Source of the DNA: DT-111 sp965263225
Lineage (GTDB): Bacteria > Bacteroidota > Bacteroidia > Chitinophagales > Saprospiraceae
Assembly: GCA_965263225.1 (NCBI GenBank)
Contig: CBDHHG010000035.1
Span: forward strand, 1 to 64,000
Length of the DNA: 64,000 nt
Direction: 5' to 3'
The position numbers and the translations under genes are program-made. The notes beneath the pieces were generated by a model. The model did no database searches, was not told where the DNA came from, and was given only the letters and a program-made list of their open reading frames with translations. Positions 17,441 to 25,594 of the stretch are shown here, piece after piece; the first letter of the stretch is position 1; every line of letters starts with the position of its first letter.

Positions 17441-18454
17441 CTATTCTGTGATTTGTTCAATGGCTTTTTCAAGCGTTTTATCAATACCCTGTTCCACTTC
17501 TTCCCTAGTATTCAGCAGCCAGAGGTCAGGAGGGATGCCAGACCCCTCATAAATATTTCCATCAGCTGCGGTGATCACCTGTCCAGTAATGGAATACACC
17601 CAGCCATTCGGCATTTCCTTTTCAATCCTTTCTCCCATCGCTCCCGTAGTTCTGTCTCCAATAATCGAGACATGTGCTTGCTCGCGCAAATAGAGTACTA
17701 AATTCTCACCTGCACTGACCGTGTAACTGTCCGTAAGAATGACTACGGGTCTGGTGAATTGCTGTGGCCCGTCCGGAGCTATATAATAATCAGTCGTGTT
17801 CCCAAAATCATTAGGTCCGGGGCCGCTTTTCGGTGTGCCGCTGAAGGCTAGAGCCGTTTTTTCAACAAAGCGAGATGCAATCACTTCACCATTGGTGAAA
17901 TCTCCACCGCCATTATGCCGAAGGTCTATGATCATTCCCTCCATATTTTGCATCTCTTCAATGAAGTTATCGATGAAATCGGGTATTCCTCCGGATAAGT
18001 GTCGTACAAATAGATAGGCGATATCCCCTTGAATCTTTCCGTGAAAAAACTGATCATCAATATTGACAAAGTTTCCATCAATGTAGTTGTTCTGGATCAT
18101 CCAGAGGTTGAAAAGACTATCCTTTGTTCTTTCTCTGAACTCTCGGAATCCTCGCCAAAAAGGCTGTCCGTCAGCCATTAGGGAAACGTGTGCATCGTCC
18201 AAATGGGTTAGCATCCCCGTTATGATATCAAACAATTCTTGATTGCTGGTTTGAGCATCTATTAAAGGGCGATATTGATTGTAAAGTTCTTGCCAATCTA
18301 CTTGCCTTTGTTCAAAAACGGCATATCGCGTATGGAAGGTGTTCCAGAGACTTTCGAAATTACCAACCGGATCGTTTGATGGTTCTTCCTCAAATAGTAG
18401 GTTAGTGCAAGAGAAGGAAAGAAGACTAATTAGCAAAAAATAGTATGTTTTCAT
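17441..18454 (-). CDS. S41 family peptidase, lipoprotein
   Basis: The 337-residue product begins with a lipoprotein signal (LLISLLSFSC, Cys at about 16). It then has the helical tricorn-core N-terminal part (LTHLDDAHVSLM) and the S41 catalytic domain. The region IQGDIAYLFVRHLSGG, MIIDLRHNGGGDFTNGE and the nucleophile Ser in DSYTVSAGENL (about residue 246) are present, as is GDRTTGAMGE. No PDZ domain is seen, so it resembles the short C-terminal-processing-like peptidases of Bacteroidota. It sits 3 bases after the stop of a small outer-membrane-type gene, so the two form an operon. Confidence 0.88.
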   Translation of the reverse strand: MKTYYFLLISLLSFSCTNLLFEEEPSNDPVGNFESLWNTFHTRYAVFEQRQVDWQELYNQYRPLIDAQTSNQELFDIITGMLTHLDDAHVSLMADGQPFWRGFREFRERTKDSLFNLWMIQNNYIDGNFVNIDDQFFHGKIQGDIAYLFVRHLSGGIPDFIDNFIEEMQNMEGMIIDLRHNGGGDFTNGEVIASRFVEKTALAFSGTPKSGPGPNDFGNTTDYYIAPDGPQQFTRPVVILTDSYTVSAGENLVLYLREQAHVSIIGDRTTGAMGERIEKEMPNGWVYSITGQVITAADGNIYEGSGIPPDLWLLNTREEVEQGIDKTLEKAIEQITE

Positions 18455-18457
18455 GAT

Positions 18458-19297
18458 TTAGAAGGTAAAGGATACACCTAGGTTAAATTGATTTTTTAAA
18501 ATGGAAGTGCTCAAGGGTTGCTCGTGGCGATCATATTCTAGTCCATAGCCCAGTTGTATCGCGGCTGTATTGGAAATACGGTGATCTAGCGTGAGATTAA
18601 AATCCAGGGCCAGGTAGTTGTTCAGGGATGCCCATTCTCCTTGCTGGTATAAGAAGGCTAATCCAGAACCATCATGTTGGATCTCTTCATTGTCTACAAT
18701 GGCAAATTTGGGGCGAGTGGCATAGGTCAGTAGAGGTAGACTTAGATTCAAACGGATTCGGTTCTTACTATCCAACTGTAAGAAGGCTATCAGCCATGTT
18801 TGTAGATCATTAGAAAACAGATAACCGTCATCATCTGATACACCAAAATTGTAGGAGGTGTGATGCAGTTGAGTTTCCAAGATGCCTCCTACATACCATT
18901 GAAAGGTATCGGTGTTTTTAATCAGATGCGCATAGCCATAGTGCAGATGAATTTGCCGGAGAACACTGGGTATGCGTGTGAAAGATTGCCCGAAATCGGT
19001 AAAAGTAATTAAGGGAGCTGCCGTTATATCGCTTTGATTGTATCCTAAATTTATCTGATGAATGCCTCTTTTCTGGTAGCGCTCATATTGTATGGTAAGA
19101 TTTGTAAAGGAAGATCCGGTGTAAACCAGCGGAGAAAATACTAGATCTTGAGCTCGATTCCATTGCCAACCGAATTGAATACTTAGGCCGTTTTGGGGGT
19201 ACTTCTCGTTTGTGAAAAAGGTGGACTGCGCTTGCATGCTGGTGATGCCAAACAAAAGGCAGCCGATAAGTGTAAGCTGTTGAAATTTCTTTTTCAT
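18458..19297 (-). CDS. Predicted outer-membrane beta-barrel protein
   Basis: The 279-residue product has a signal peptide (LTLIGCLLFGITSMQAQ). The rest is rich in alternating strands with aromatic ends, such as GLSIQFGWQWNRAQDLVF, FTNLTIQYERYQKRG and IRLNLSLPLLTYATRP, and ends in a terminal Phe (LGVSFTF), the barrel-insertion signature. No named family was recognised. It is co-transcribed with the S41 lipoprotein peptidase 3 bases downstream, so the two could work together at the outer membrane; that link is inference. Confidence 0.75.
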   Translation of the reverse strand: MKKKFQQLTLIGCLLFGITSMQAQSTFFTNEKYPQNGLSIQFGWQWNRAQDLVFSPLVYTGSSFTNLTIQYERYQKRGIHQINLGYNQSDITAAPLITFTDFGQSFTRIPSVLRQIHLHYGYAHLIKNTDTFQWYVGGILETQLHHTSYNFGVSDDDGYLFSNDLQTWLIAFLQLDSKNRIRLNLSLPLLTYATRPKFAIVDNEEIQHDGSGLAFLYQQGEWASLNNYLALDFNLTLDHRISNTAAIQLGYGLEYDRHEQPLSTSILKNQFNLGVSFTF

Positions 19298-19315
19298 TGC
19301 GGGTCGGGTGCTTGA

Positions 19316-19475
19316 TTAATAATTAGTTCCCCACAAAGATGCAGCTGAAGGTAGGCATAAGCGTTCCGGAATGTAAGACCGAACCTTTTTAGTGGATAAT
19401 ACTTCCAAGGCTTTTGGGATATTGTTCCAGTATTGACTGAGGGGAATCCCCATTTTACGTTTGAAGAAAGTATGG
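19316..19475 (-). pseudogene. Possible AraC-type regulator C-terminal remnant
   Basis: On the minus strand the frame reads AYHTFFKRKMGIPLSQYW, which resembles the last helix of AraC-type DNA-binding domains (x-F-FKrk-G-x-x-P-x-x-Y). The segment after it, NNIPKALEVLSTKK, is unlike that family, and nothing upstream continues the domain. It ends next to a second remnant on the other strand. Short similarity only, so this is tentative. Confidence 0.35.
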
Positions 19476-19623
19476 TATGCCTGTACCAGAAGAACTAGAG
19501 ACTTTATTGGAGGTAGATAAAGAGGGAAGAGCTTTTTTCTAGGCTTTAACTGCTGAAAAACAGCGGAGTTTGATCTTGGCCGAGTACTTAAAACAGGCAT
19601 TTAAAGATAGAAAGGGAACATAG
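19462..19623 (+). pseudogene. YdeI/DUF1905-type protein, C-terminal remnant with an internal stop
   Basis: The plus frame reads YGMPVPEELETLLEVD, then KEGRAFF, a TAG, and ALTAEKQRSL followed by LAEYLKQAFKDRK. Members of the YdeI/OmpD-associated family in Bacteroidota end with a closely similar order (YGMPxPEE, DPEG, ALTPGKQR, then a helix of the xxLEYLK type). The N-terminal domain, a stretch after KQRSL and the reading frame are lost. It is a decayed gene fragment beside another remnant. Confidence 0.55.
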
Positions 19624-19712
19624 GTATGGGAGCGTCAGACGAATCTGACACTCCCAAATAAGGTGTGCTTTTTTTGGTTAAGCAGGCCTCCTCAAATTGC
19701 CAGAGGAAGTGA

Positions 19713-21302
19713 TTAAGTTGTCAATAAGGCTGGTCCAGCGGCAACAATTTCCGGATTCACCAAGGACTGGAATTGTTCAAAGTTGTTTTGGAATAGCTCC
19801 ACCAACTTTTCCATGGTACGATCATAAGCTGCCTTGTCTGCCCAGGTGCTTCTTGGGTTTAAGACTTCGCTGGGTACCTCGGGACATGCTTGAGGTACCT
19901 GAAGCCCAAAGGTAGGCTCCTTTTGCATAGCTACCTGCTCAAAATCTCCATGGTGGATGGCGTCAATAATGGCTCTGGTATATCGCAGTTTAATGCGAGA
20001 TCCTTCTCCGTAAGGTCCACCTGTCCATCCAGTATTCACCAACCAAGCTTTTGCGCCGGAAGACTTAATCTTATCCGCTAGCAACTCCGCATATTTATTA
20101 GGATGCCACATCATGAAGGCCGCACCGAAGCAAGCGGAGAAGGTAGCCTGAGGTTCCTTTACTCCCATTTCCGTACCAGCCACCTTGGCAGTATAACCAG
20201 AAATGAAGTGATAGCTAGCTTGCTCAGGGGTTAGAAGGCTAACTGGTGGCAGTACGCCAAAAGCATCACAAGTTAGGAAGATGATGTTCTTAGGTGTACC
20301 GGCTACACAAGGCTTCTGAATATTGTCGATAAAATCTATGGGATAGGAAGCTCTCGTATTTTGAGTGATAGAGGTGTTACTATAGTCTACTGCACGAGTA
20401 GCCTTATCATAGACTACGTTTTCTAAGATGGTCCCAAAGCGGATGGCATTGTAGATGTCTGGCTCATTTTCTGGGCTTAGATCGATAGCCTTGGCATAAC
20501 ATCCGCCCTCAATATTGAAAACGCCATCATCTGTCCAGCAGTGCTCATCGTCACCAATGAGTTTGCGCTTTGGATCGGCACTCAGAGTAGTTTTTCCGGT
20601 TCCGGATAAGCCAAACAGAATGCTCACATCTCCTTCCTCTCCGACATTGGCTGAACAGTGCATGGGGAGTACATCCTGCAAGGGCATCAGATAATTCATC
20701 ACGGAGAAAACGCCTTTCTTCATTTCACCAGCATATTCAGTACCGAGGATTACGATCTCTTTGTTTTCCAGACTTAGGTCAACGCTAGTGGTAGAGGTCA
20801 TTTGAGAGGTATATCGATTCGCGGGGAAGCTACCGCCGTTGAAGATGGTGTAGTCGGGTTCTCCGAAGTCTGCTAATTCCTCTGCTGTTGGCATAATCAG
20901 CATGTTCTGCATGAACAAGGCGTGATAGGCACGTGTGCAGATGACACGTATCTTCAAACGATAATTGGGGTCCCATCCTGCAAAAGCATCAACCACGAAT
21001 ACCCGTTCTCTGCTATTTAGGTAATCAATGGCACGCTCGCGATTGATCATGAAGGTATGCTCATCCAGTTCGATATTGATATCTCCCCAATCAATGTTTT
21101 CAGCTGACGGGGCGGCTTTTACGATTCGCTTGTCTTTAGGGCTTCTTCCGGTTTTTGTTCCGGAATAAACCAGTAAGGCTCCAACATCGGAAATGGCAGT
21201 GCCTTTTTCGAGTCGAAGCGCTATTTCATATAGTTCGGGAGTGCTACAATTGCGGTAGATCTCTTTGGTGTTAATCTGGTACTGTGAAAGATCAAAAGCC
21301 AT
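19713..21302 (-). CDS. pckA: Phosphoenolpyruvate carboxykinase (ATP)
   Basis: The 529-residue product matches the ATP-dependent enzyme over its full length: the substrate-binding region RSPKDKRIV, the P-loop GLSGTGKTTLS, the kinase-2/metal motif GDDEHCWTDDGVFNIEGGCYAK, and LTCDAFGVLPPVS with HFISGYTAKVAGTE. It decarboxylates and phosphorylates oxaloacetate to PEP, the entry to gluconeogenesis. PEP carboxylase at 49673-52387 runs the opposite carbon flow, so the pair must be regulated apart. The gene is monocistronic and diverges from the alcohol dehydrogenase at 21570. A TAACTTTG box sits upstream at 21376-21383. Confidence 0.97.
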   Translation of the reverse strand: MAFDLSQYQINTKEIYRNCSTPELYEIALRLEKGTAISDVGALLVYSGTKTGRSPKDKRIVKAAPSAENIDWGDINIELDEHTFMINRERAIDYLNSRERVFVVDAFAGWDPNYRLKIRVICTRAYHALFMQNMLIMPTAEELADFGEPDYTIFNGGSFPANRYTSQMTSTTSVDLSLENKEIVILGTEYAGEMKKGVFSVMNYLMPLQDVLPMHCSANVGEEGDVSILFGLSGTGKTTLSADPKRKLIGDDEHCWTDDGVFNIEGGCYAKAIDLSPENEPDIYNAIRFGTILENVVYDKATRAVDYSNTSITQNTRASYPIDFIDNIQKPCVAGTPKNIIFLTCDAFGVLPPVSLLTPEQASYHFISGYTAKVAGTEMGVKEPQATFSACFGAAFMMWHPNKYAELLADKIKSSGAKAWLVNTGWTGGPYGEGSRIKLRYTRAIIDAIHHGDFEQVAMQKEPTFGLQVPQACPEVPSEVLNPRSTWADKAAYDRTMEKLVELFQNNFEQFQSLVNPEIVAAGPALLTT

Positions 21303-21375
21303 AGGAAGCAGTTTTAATGAACAACAATAAAATTGAGCTCGTAAATGTGGAATCGATATCCCAACCTTTACAATT

Positions 21376-21383
21376 CAAAGTTA
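21376..21383 (-). promoter_or_regulatory. Possible -7 box for pckA
   Basis: On the minus strand this reads TAACTTTG, an exact match to the Bacteroidota TAnnTTTG -7 box, 74 bases before the pckA ATG. No TTTG at the usual 19-base spacing was seen, so support is partial. Confidence 0.35.
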
Positions 21384-21510
21384 TGGCTACTACCTTCTTA
21401 TTGGGGTTACAAACCTTAGGGTGGGGACTGACTTTTGTCAGTGTATGAAGTGGTATTGTATTCTATGGTGAACAAAGTCTCCGATGAAATTTAACGCAAG
21501 AACTGCCACT

Positions 21511-21518
21511 TAATTTTG
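21511..21518 (+). promoter_or_regulatory. Possible -7 box for the alcohol dehydrogenase operon
   Basis: TAATTTTG matches TAnnTTTG and lies 51 bases before the ATG at 21570. The -33 element is not evident. Confidence 0.35.
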
Positions 21519-21569
21519 TATCATTGCAGCGGGCTACAGTGCAATCTTGATCACCTTCAAACCGAAATC

Positions 21570-22655
21570 ATGCAGAGTAGCAAAATCGCTGTCTTTACCG
21601 CTTCAGGGCAACCTTTTTCCATCCAACAAACCAACATACCCGCTTTGCAATCTGGGGAGTTGCTCGTCAGAAACGAGTATGTAACACTTTGTCGAAGTGA
21701 CTTAAATACCTTTGTGGGGAAACGTCAGGAGAAGACACCGACGATCTTAGGACATGAGATTGTGGGAAGAATCGAAGCCTTTGCAACGGATCATCCTAAA
21801 ACAGACGCTAGAGGGGCTGAATTGCAGATCGGAGATCGAGTTTCCTGGGCCATTTACGCCAGTGATCCTACCGACCCCTTATCTACGCGAGGCATTCCTC
21901 AGAAGGCCGCCGATCTCTTCAAGTATGGACATGAGCGTATAAGTGAAGCCGATAATTTACATGGTGGCTTAGCAGGGCATACGATTATAAGGAGAAATAC
22001 TCCTTTGGCAAAGATTGATGAAGCTATCCCCTTGGGGGTGGCAGCTACGATCAACTGCGCGATGTCTACTGCTGCTGGAGCCCTGCGTTTAGCTGGCGAG
22101 CTGAAAGCCAGGACAGTGCTGATATCCGGTGCAGGAATGTTAGGGGTGGTGGCTTGTGCAATGTGCAAAGCTGGAGGAGCGGAAAGGGTAGTGGCCGTAG
22201 ATGTAAATGAGGAAAGGTTAAAGCAGGCCAGGTCATTTGGTGCCGATATCACAGTTACCGCACAGGAAGGTTGGGAACAAGACTTATCGGATCAGATCGG
22301 GGCAAATCGGGGGGTAAACTTAGTCTTGGAATTCAGTGGCGTTAAGAGTGCAATGGAGTCCACTTTGAAGATCCTCGGTATTGGTGGGGCTGCTGTGTGG
22401 GTTGGGGCTACCCATCCGCACTCCCAGGTCCATATTGATGCGGAACAAGTTATAAGGAAACTGTGGACCATAAAGGGCTTGCATAACTACAACCAGGATG
22501 ATTTTGTGGCCGCAGTGAATTTTATCGAAAAGTATCATGCTAGCTTTCCCTTTGCCGAATTGATTCATGATTGTTTTTCCTTGGACCAGGTAGAAGAGGC
22601 ATTTCAATATGCTTTGGCGAAAAACCCTTTTCGGGTGGGGTTGAAAATTTCCTAG
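21570..22655 (+). CDS. Zinc-type alcohol dehydrogenase, phosphonate-catabolism-associated type
   Basis: The 361-residue product starts MQSSKIAVFTASGQ; the frame upstream of it is non-coding. It is a medium-chain dehydrogenase: the first metal Cys in LCRSDLNTF, GHEIVGRIEAF, GDRVSWAIYASD, then the Rossmann domain VLISGAGMLGVVACAMCKAGG and VVAVDVNEERLKQA. Features such as CRSDL, TPTILGHEIVG and FKYGHE recall the family named putative phosphonate-catabolism-associated alcohol dehydrogenase. The structural-zinc cysteine cluster seems absent (RGIPQKAADLFKYGHE has none). The next gene, 22 bases on, is a phosphodiester glycosidase, so an operon is likely. The subfamily call rests on motifs only. Confidence 0.8.
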   Translation: MQSSKIAVFTASGQPFSIQQTNIPALQSGELLVRNEYVTLCRSDLNTFVGKRQEKTPTILGHEIVGRIEAFATDHPKTDARGAELQIGDRVSWAIYASDPTDPLSTRGIPQKAADLFKYGHERISEADNLHGGLAGHTIIRRNTPLAKIDEAIPLGVAATINCAMSTAAGALRLAGELKARTVLISGAGMLGVVACAMCKAGGAERVVAVDVNEERLKQARSFGADITVTAQEGWEQDLSDQIGANRGVNLVLEFSGVKSAMESTLKILGIGGAAVWVGATHPHSQVHIDAEQVIRKLWTIKGLHNYNQDDFVAAVNFIEKYHASFPFAELIHDCFSLDQVEEAFQYALAKNPFRVGLKIS

Positions 22656-22677
22656 ACTATCAAGCAATTCTGACGAT

Positions 22678-23517
22678 ATGCGGCGAAAGACCACCATCTG
22701 GTTTAACATCCTCCTTATTCTTGGCCTAATTCTATATGCTGAATCTGGCAGTGCTCAGGCAATCCGTTTGCCAAAAGAAGCAGGGCTGATCAAAAAAAGG
22801 AAATTAGCAAAAGGGCTGAAGCTCTATACTTGGGAATCTGATAGTTTGTTTGGTTCTAGGCAGTTCTTGAGTGTTTTACAGGTGAGAAGGAATAGGAAAT
22901 TGTCCATAGCTTTTGAGGAACAGAAACTTAAGTCTACTAGTCAATTCGGAATCGACGGGGAGGCCTTGGTTGCAGTCAATGCAGGATTTTTTGACATGCG
23001 AAAGGGAGGCTCAGTGACTTATCTGGAGGTAGGGGAGGAAGTTATCGCGAGGAATTCTTCAAAGAACCCTGTTATTACTACCGATGCGCTGACCATCACG
23101 GATAAGGGGAGGCTTTTAATCCTAGCGAGACCTGATTCTATGAGGCTGCAGCGAGAGGATTTAAGTGGGGTTTTGTTTACTGGCCCCTTATTGCTGCAAG
23201 ACGGGGAAGAAATGAGCTTACCAGATAACAATTTTAGTAAGCGAAGACATCCCCGAACTTGCGCATGTACCCGCAAAAATGGTCAGGCGTTACTCATCAC
23301 GGTAGATGGCCGGAATGCAAAGGCACAAGGCATGTCTTTGGCCGAGTTGATAGCCTTACTAAGAATGCTGAGGTGTGAACAGGCCATCAATTTGGATGGC
23401 GGTGGATCCACTACCATGTGGGTAAAGGGGATCGGGGTAGTTAATCATCCCTCAGACAATAAAAAGTTTGATTCTGCAGGAGAAAGACGAGTTGCCAATG
23501 TAATATTAGTACATTGA
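22678..23517 (+). CDS. Phosphodiester glycosidase (NAGPA domain) protein, secreted
   Basis: The 279-residue product has a signal peptide (FNILLILGLILYAESGSAQA). The NAGPA domain follows with ALVAVNAGFFDMRKGGSVTYLEV, VLFTGPLLLQDG, HPRTCACTRKNGQALLITVDGRN, GMSLAELIALLRML and AINLDGGGSTTMWV. The domain is known from the enzyme that uncovers mannose-6-phosphate by cleaving GlcNAc-1-phosphodiester, and bacterial members are thought to cut sugar phosphodiesters. It lies between a phosphonate-associated-type alcohol dehydrogenase and a DUF5690-like membrane protein, which suggests use of sugar-phosphate or phosphono-glycan material; that is inference. Confidence 0.88.
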   Translation: MRRKTTIWFNILLILGLILYAESGSAQAIRLPKEAGLIKKRKLAKGLKLYTWESDSLFGSRQFLSVLQVRRNRKLSIAFEEQKLKSTSQFGIDGEALVAVNAGFFDMRKGGSVTYLEVGEEVIARNSSKNPVITTDALTITDKGRLLILARPDSMRLQREDLSGVLFTGPLLLQDGEEMSLPDNNFSKRRHPRTCACTRKNGQALLITVDGRNAKAQGMSLAELIALLRMLRCEQAINLDGGGSTTMWVKGIGVVNHPSDNKKFDSAGERRVANVILVH

Positions 23518-23582
23518 CCAGTATATTCGCGCTATCATCTTAATATAGGGTTGCTATTTCCGAATCAAGTAAATAGTAGCTA

Positions 23583-24878
23583 ATGTCAAAGCTTCTTTCT
23601 CGCCGCCAGCTCGAACTTCGATCTGGACTTTTCTTTTCTGTTTTTTGCATGTCAGCTGCTTTTATTACCTATTGCAGCATGTATGCCTTTCGCAAACCCT
23701 TTACCGCCGGGGTTTATGCCGATATGCAACTGTGGGGAGTGGACTACAAGATTATCCTAATTACCACCCAGGTATTGGGCTATATGTTATCCAAATTTAT
23801 CGGAATTCGGGTAGTCTCGGAAATGACTCCAGGGCGTCGGGTGTTGAGCATTTTGGGCCTGATCGGGATAGCTTGGGGAGCTCTACTATTATTTGCTATA
23901 ACCCCCTATCCTTATAATTTCATCTGGTTGTTTCTCAATGGTTTACCTCTAGGGATGATTTGGGGAATTGTCTTCAGTTTTTTGGAGGGACGTCGCAATA
24001 CCGAATTGCTAGGTGCGGGTATGAGTGCCAGTTTCATTGTAGCCTCTGGCTTGGTTAAAGCCGTTGGTAAGGCCTTAGTTGAAAATTATGGTATTTCTGA
24101 ATTCTGGATGCCTTTTCTGGCCGGGCTACTGTTTGTGCCTACATTACTTTTAGGCGTAGGGATGCTGAGTAAAATACCTCCCCCAAGCGAAGAAGATGAA
24201 GCGGAAAGAACCAAGCGAGTTCCGATGGATCGCGCCCAACGTTGGGCCTTTTTTCGAACCTTTGCACCAGGGATAATTTTGATGGTTTTAGTGTATACTG
24301 CATTGACGATCTTCCGCGACCTGCGTGACAATTTTGCGGTAGAGCTCTGGGCAGGGTTGGGATATGCTGATGCTCCTCAAGTGCTGCTGACGGCTGAAAT
24401 CCCAATTGCCATTAGCGTATTTGTGATCATAGCATTTATGATTGTGATCAAAAATAATCAAGTGGCCTTCTATGCCAACATATTCATGATATTGCTCGGG
24501 GGACTATTATTACTACTAACCACCTACCTCTTTCAACAGGAACTCTTGCATCCAGCCGCCTGGATGATTTTAGTGGGTTTTGGCATGTATCTCTCCTATG
24601 TGAGTTATCATACGATGTTGTTTGAGCGTTGGATCGCTTTGTTTAGATACCAAAGCAATATAGGATTCTTGATGTATGTTGCGGATGCCTTTGGGTATCT
24701 GGGGAGTGTAGGTATCCTGTTCTACAAAAACTTCAGTAGCCCTGATCTGGATTGGTTGAATTTCATTTTGAACGTTTCCTACGTAGTAGGGCTGTTGATC
24801 GTCTTATTGAGCTTTTGTGCTTTTTTCTACTTTCGCTTTAAACAACAACGATTACAAGAATCGCAACTCAACACTTGA
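23583..24878 (+). CDS. Twelve-helix membrane protein, DUF5690-like (MFS-like)
   Basis: The 431-residue product has about twelve hydrophobic segments in two sets, split by a cytosolic loop at about residues 205-220 (PPPSEEDEAERTKRVP). Conserved-looking stretches are SMYAFRKPFTAGVY, FLNGLPLGMIWGIVFSFLEGRRNTELLGAG, ALTIFRDLRDNF and MLFERWIALFRYQSNIGFLMYVADAFGYLGSVG. This pattern fits DUF5690, a poorly studied family of Bacteroidota. The gene follows the NAGPA gene by 65 bases and converges on the LytTR regulator gene (20-base gap). A transporter or exporter for the phosphonate-like pathway is a guess from the company it keeps. Confidence 0.7.
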   Translation: MSKLLSRRQLELRSGLFFSVFCMSAAFITYCSMYAFRKPFTAGVYADMQLWGVDYKIILITTQVLGYMLSKFIGIRVVSEMTPGRRVLSILGLIGIAWGALLLFAITPYPYNFIWLFLNGLPLGMIWGIVFSFLEGRRNTELLGAGMSASFIVASGLVKAVGKALVENYGISEFWMPFLAGLLFVPTLLLGVGMLSKIPPPSEEDEAERTKRVPMDRAQRWAFFRTFAPGIILMVLVYTALTIFRDLRDNFAVELWAGLGYADAPQVLLTAEIPIAISVFVIIAFMIVIKNNQVAFYANIFMILLGGLLLLLTTYLFQQELLHPAAWMILVGFGMYLSYVSYHTMLFERWIALFRYQSNIGFLMYVADAFGYLGSVGILFYKNFSSPDLDWLNFILNVSYVVGLLIVLLSFCAFFYFRFKQQRLQESQLNT

Positions 24879-24898
24879 TGGTGTATTTCTTCTTGAAG

Positions 24899-25594
24899 TC
24901 AAAACCACTGACTCTTCAGGACTTTGTAGCGCGTTCGTCCCACTGGCAAGAGTTCGTCGTTTTGTAAACGGAGCTGGTATTTACCCCCGCCCTGGATAAG
25001 TAGCTCACGAGCTTCTCGCCGAGGTACTAGAAAGGATTTATGAATGCGCAGAAAATCTAACGGCAATAATTGACTCAAGCGATCCAATGACTTATTGTGC
25101 AGTACAGTGGTACCATCTTGTAGATGCAATTGGGCATAGATGTCGGCCCCTTGAATATACCGGATATCTGCTAAGTCAATCAAGCGAATCTGCTGCCGTT
25201 TCTTTACCGCTAAAAATCGAATTCCCTCTGCGACAGTCTGTTGTTGGGTAAGTCGTAAGAATGCCTTTTCCAGCCGCCTCCGGTCAAAGGGTTTTGCTAC
25301 AAAATCCAAGACGCCGTATTCAAAAGCGGTGATAGCCTGCTCCTTATAGGCAGAAATGATGATGGTGTGAAAAGCAGCTGCATTGGCAGACTGTAAAACC
25401 CCAAAGCCATCGCTACCGTTTAGGTTCAGGTCCAAGAGCAATAGGTCTACTGCTTGATGGGTGAGTATCTCCTGGGCCGTATCCAAAGCGTCCACTCTCC
25501 AGAGTTGCTCCAGCTTATTCCCAAAGAAGTCCCGCGTCATTCGTTCGATTCGACGAGCGATGCGCGCCTCATCTTCTACCATCAGGATTTTCAT
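24899..25594 (-). CDS. LytTR-family response regulator
   Basis: The 231-residue product starts at MKILMVEDEARIARR; the stop of the sensor kinase gene overlaps this ATG (ATGA). A receiver domain comes first, with the acidic pair at residues 7-9, the phospho-Asp in VDLLLLDLNLNGSDGFG, TIIISA and AKPFDRRRLEKAF. A LytTR DNA-binding domain follows (FLAVKKRQQIRLIDLADIRYIQGADIYAQL, LDRLSQLLPLDFLRIHKSFLVP). It should bind DNA on phosphorylation by the neighbouring kinase. Targets are not visible. Confidence 0.93.
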   Translation of the reverse strand: MKILMVEDEARIARRIERMTRDFFGNKLEQLWRVDALDTAQEILTHQAVDLLLLDLNLNGSDGFGVLQSANAAAFHTIIISAYKEQAITAFEYGVLDFVAKPFDRRRLEKAFLRLTQQQTVAEGIRFLAVKKRQQIRLIDLADIRYIQGADIYAQLHLQDGTTVLHNKSLDRLSQLLPLDFLRIHKSFLVPRREARELLIQGGGKYQLRLQNDELLPVGRTRYKVLKSQWF

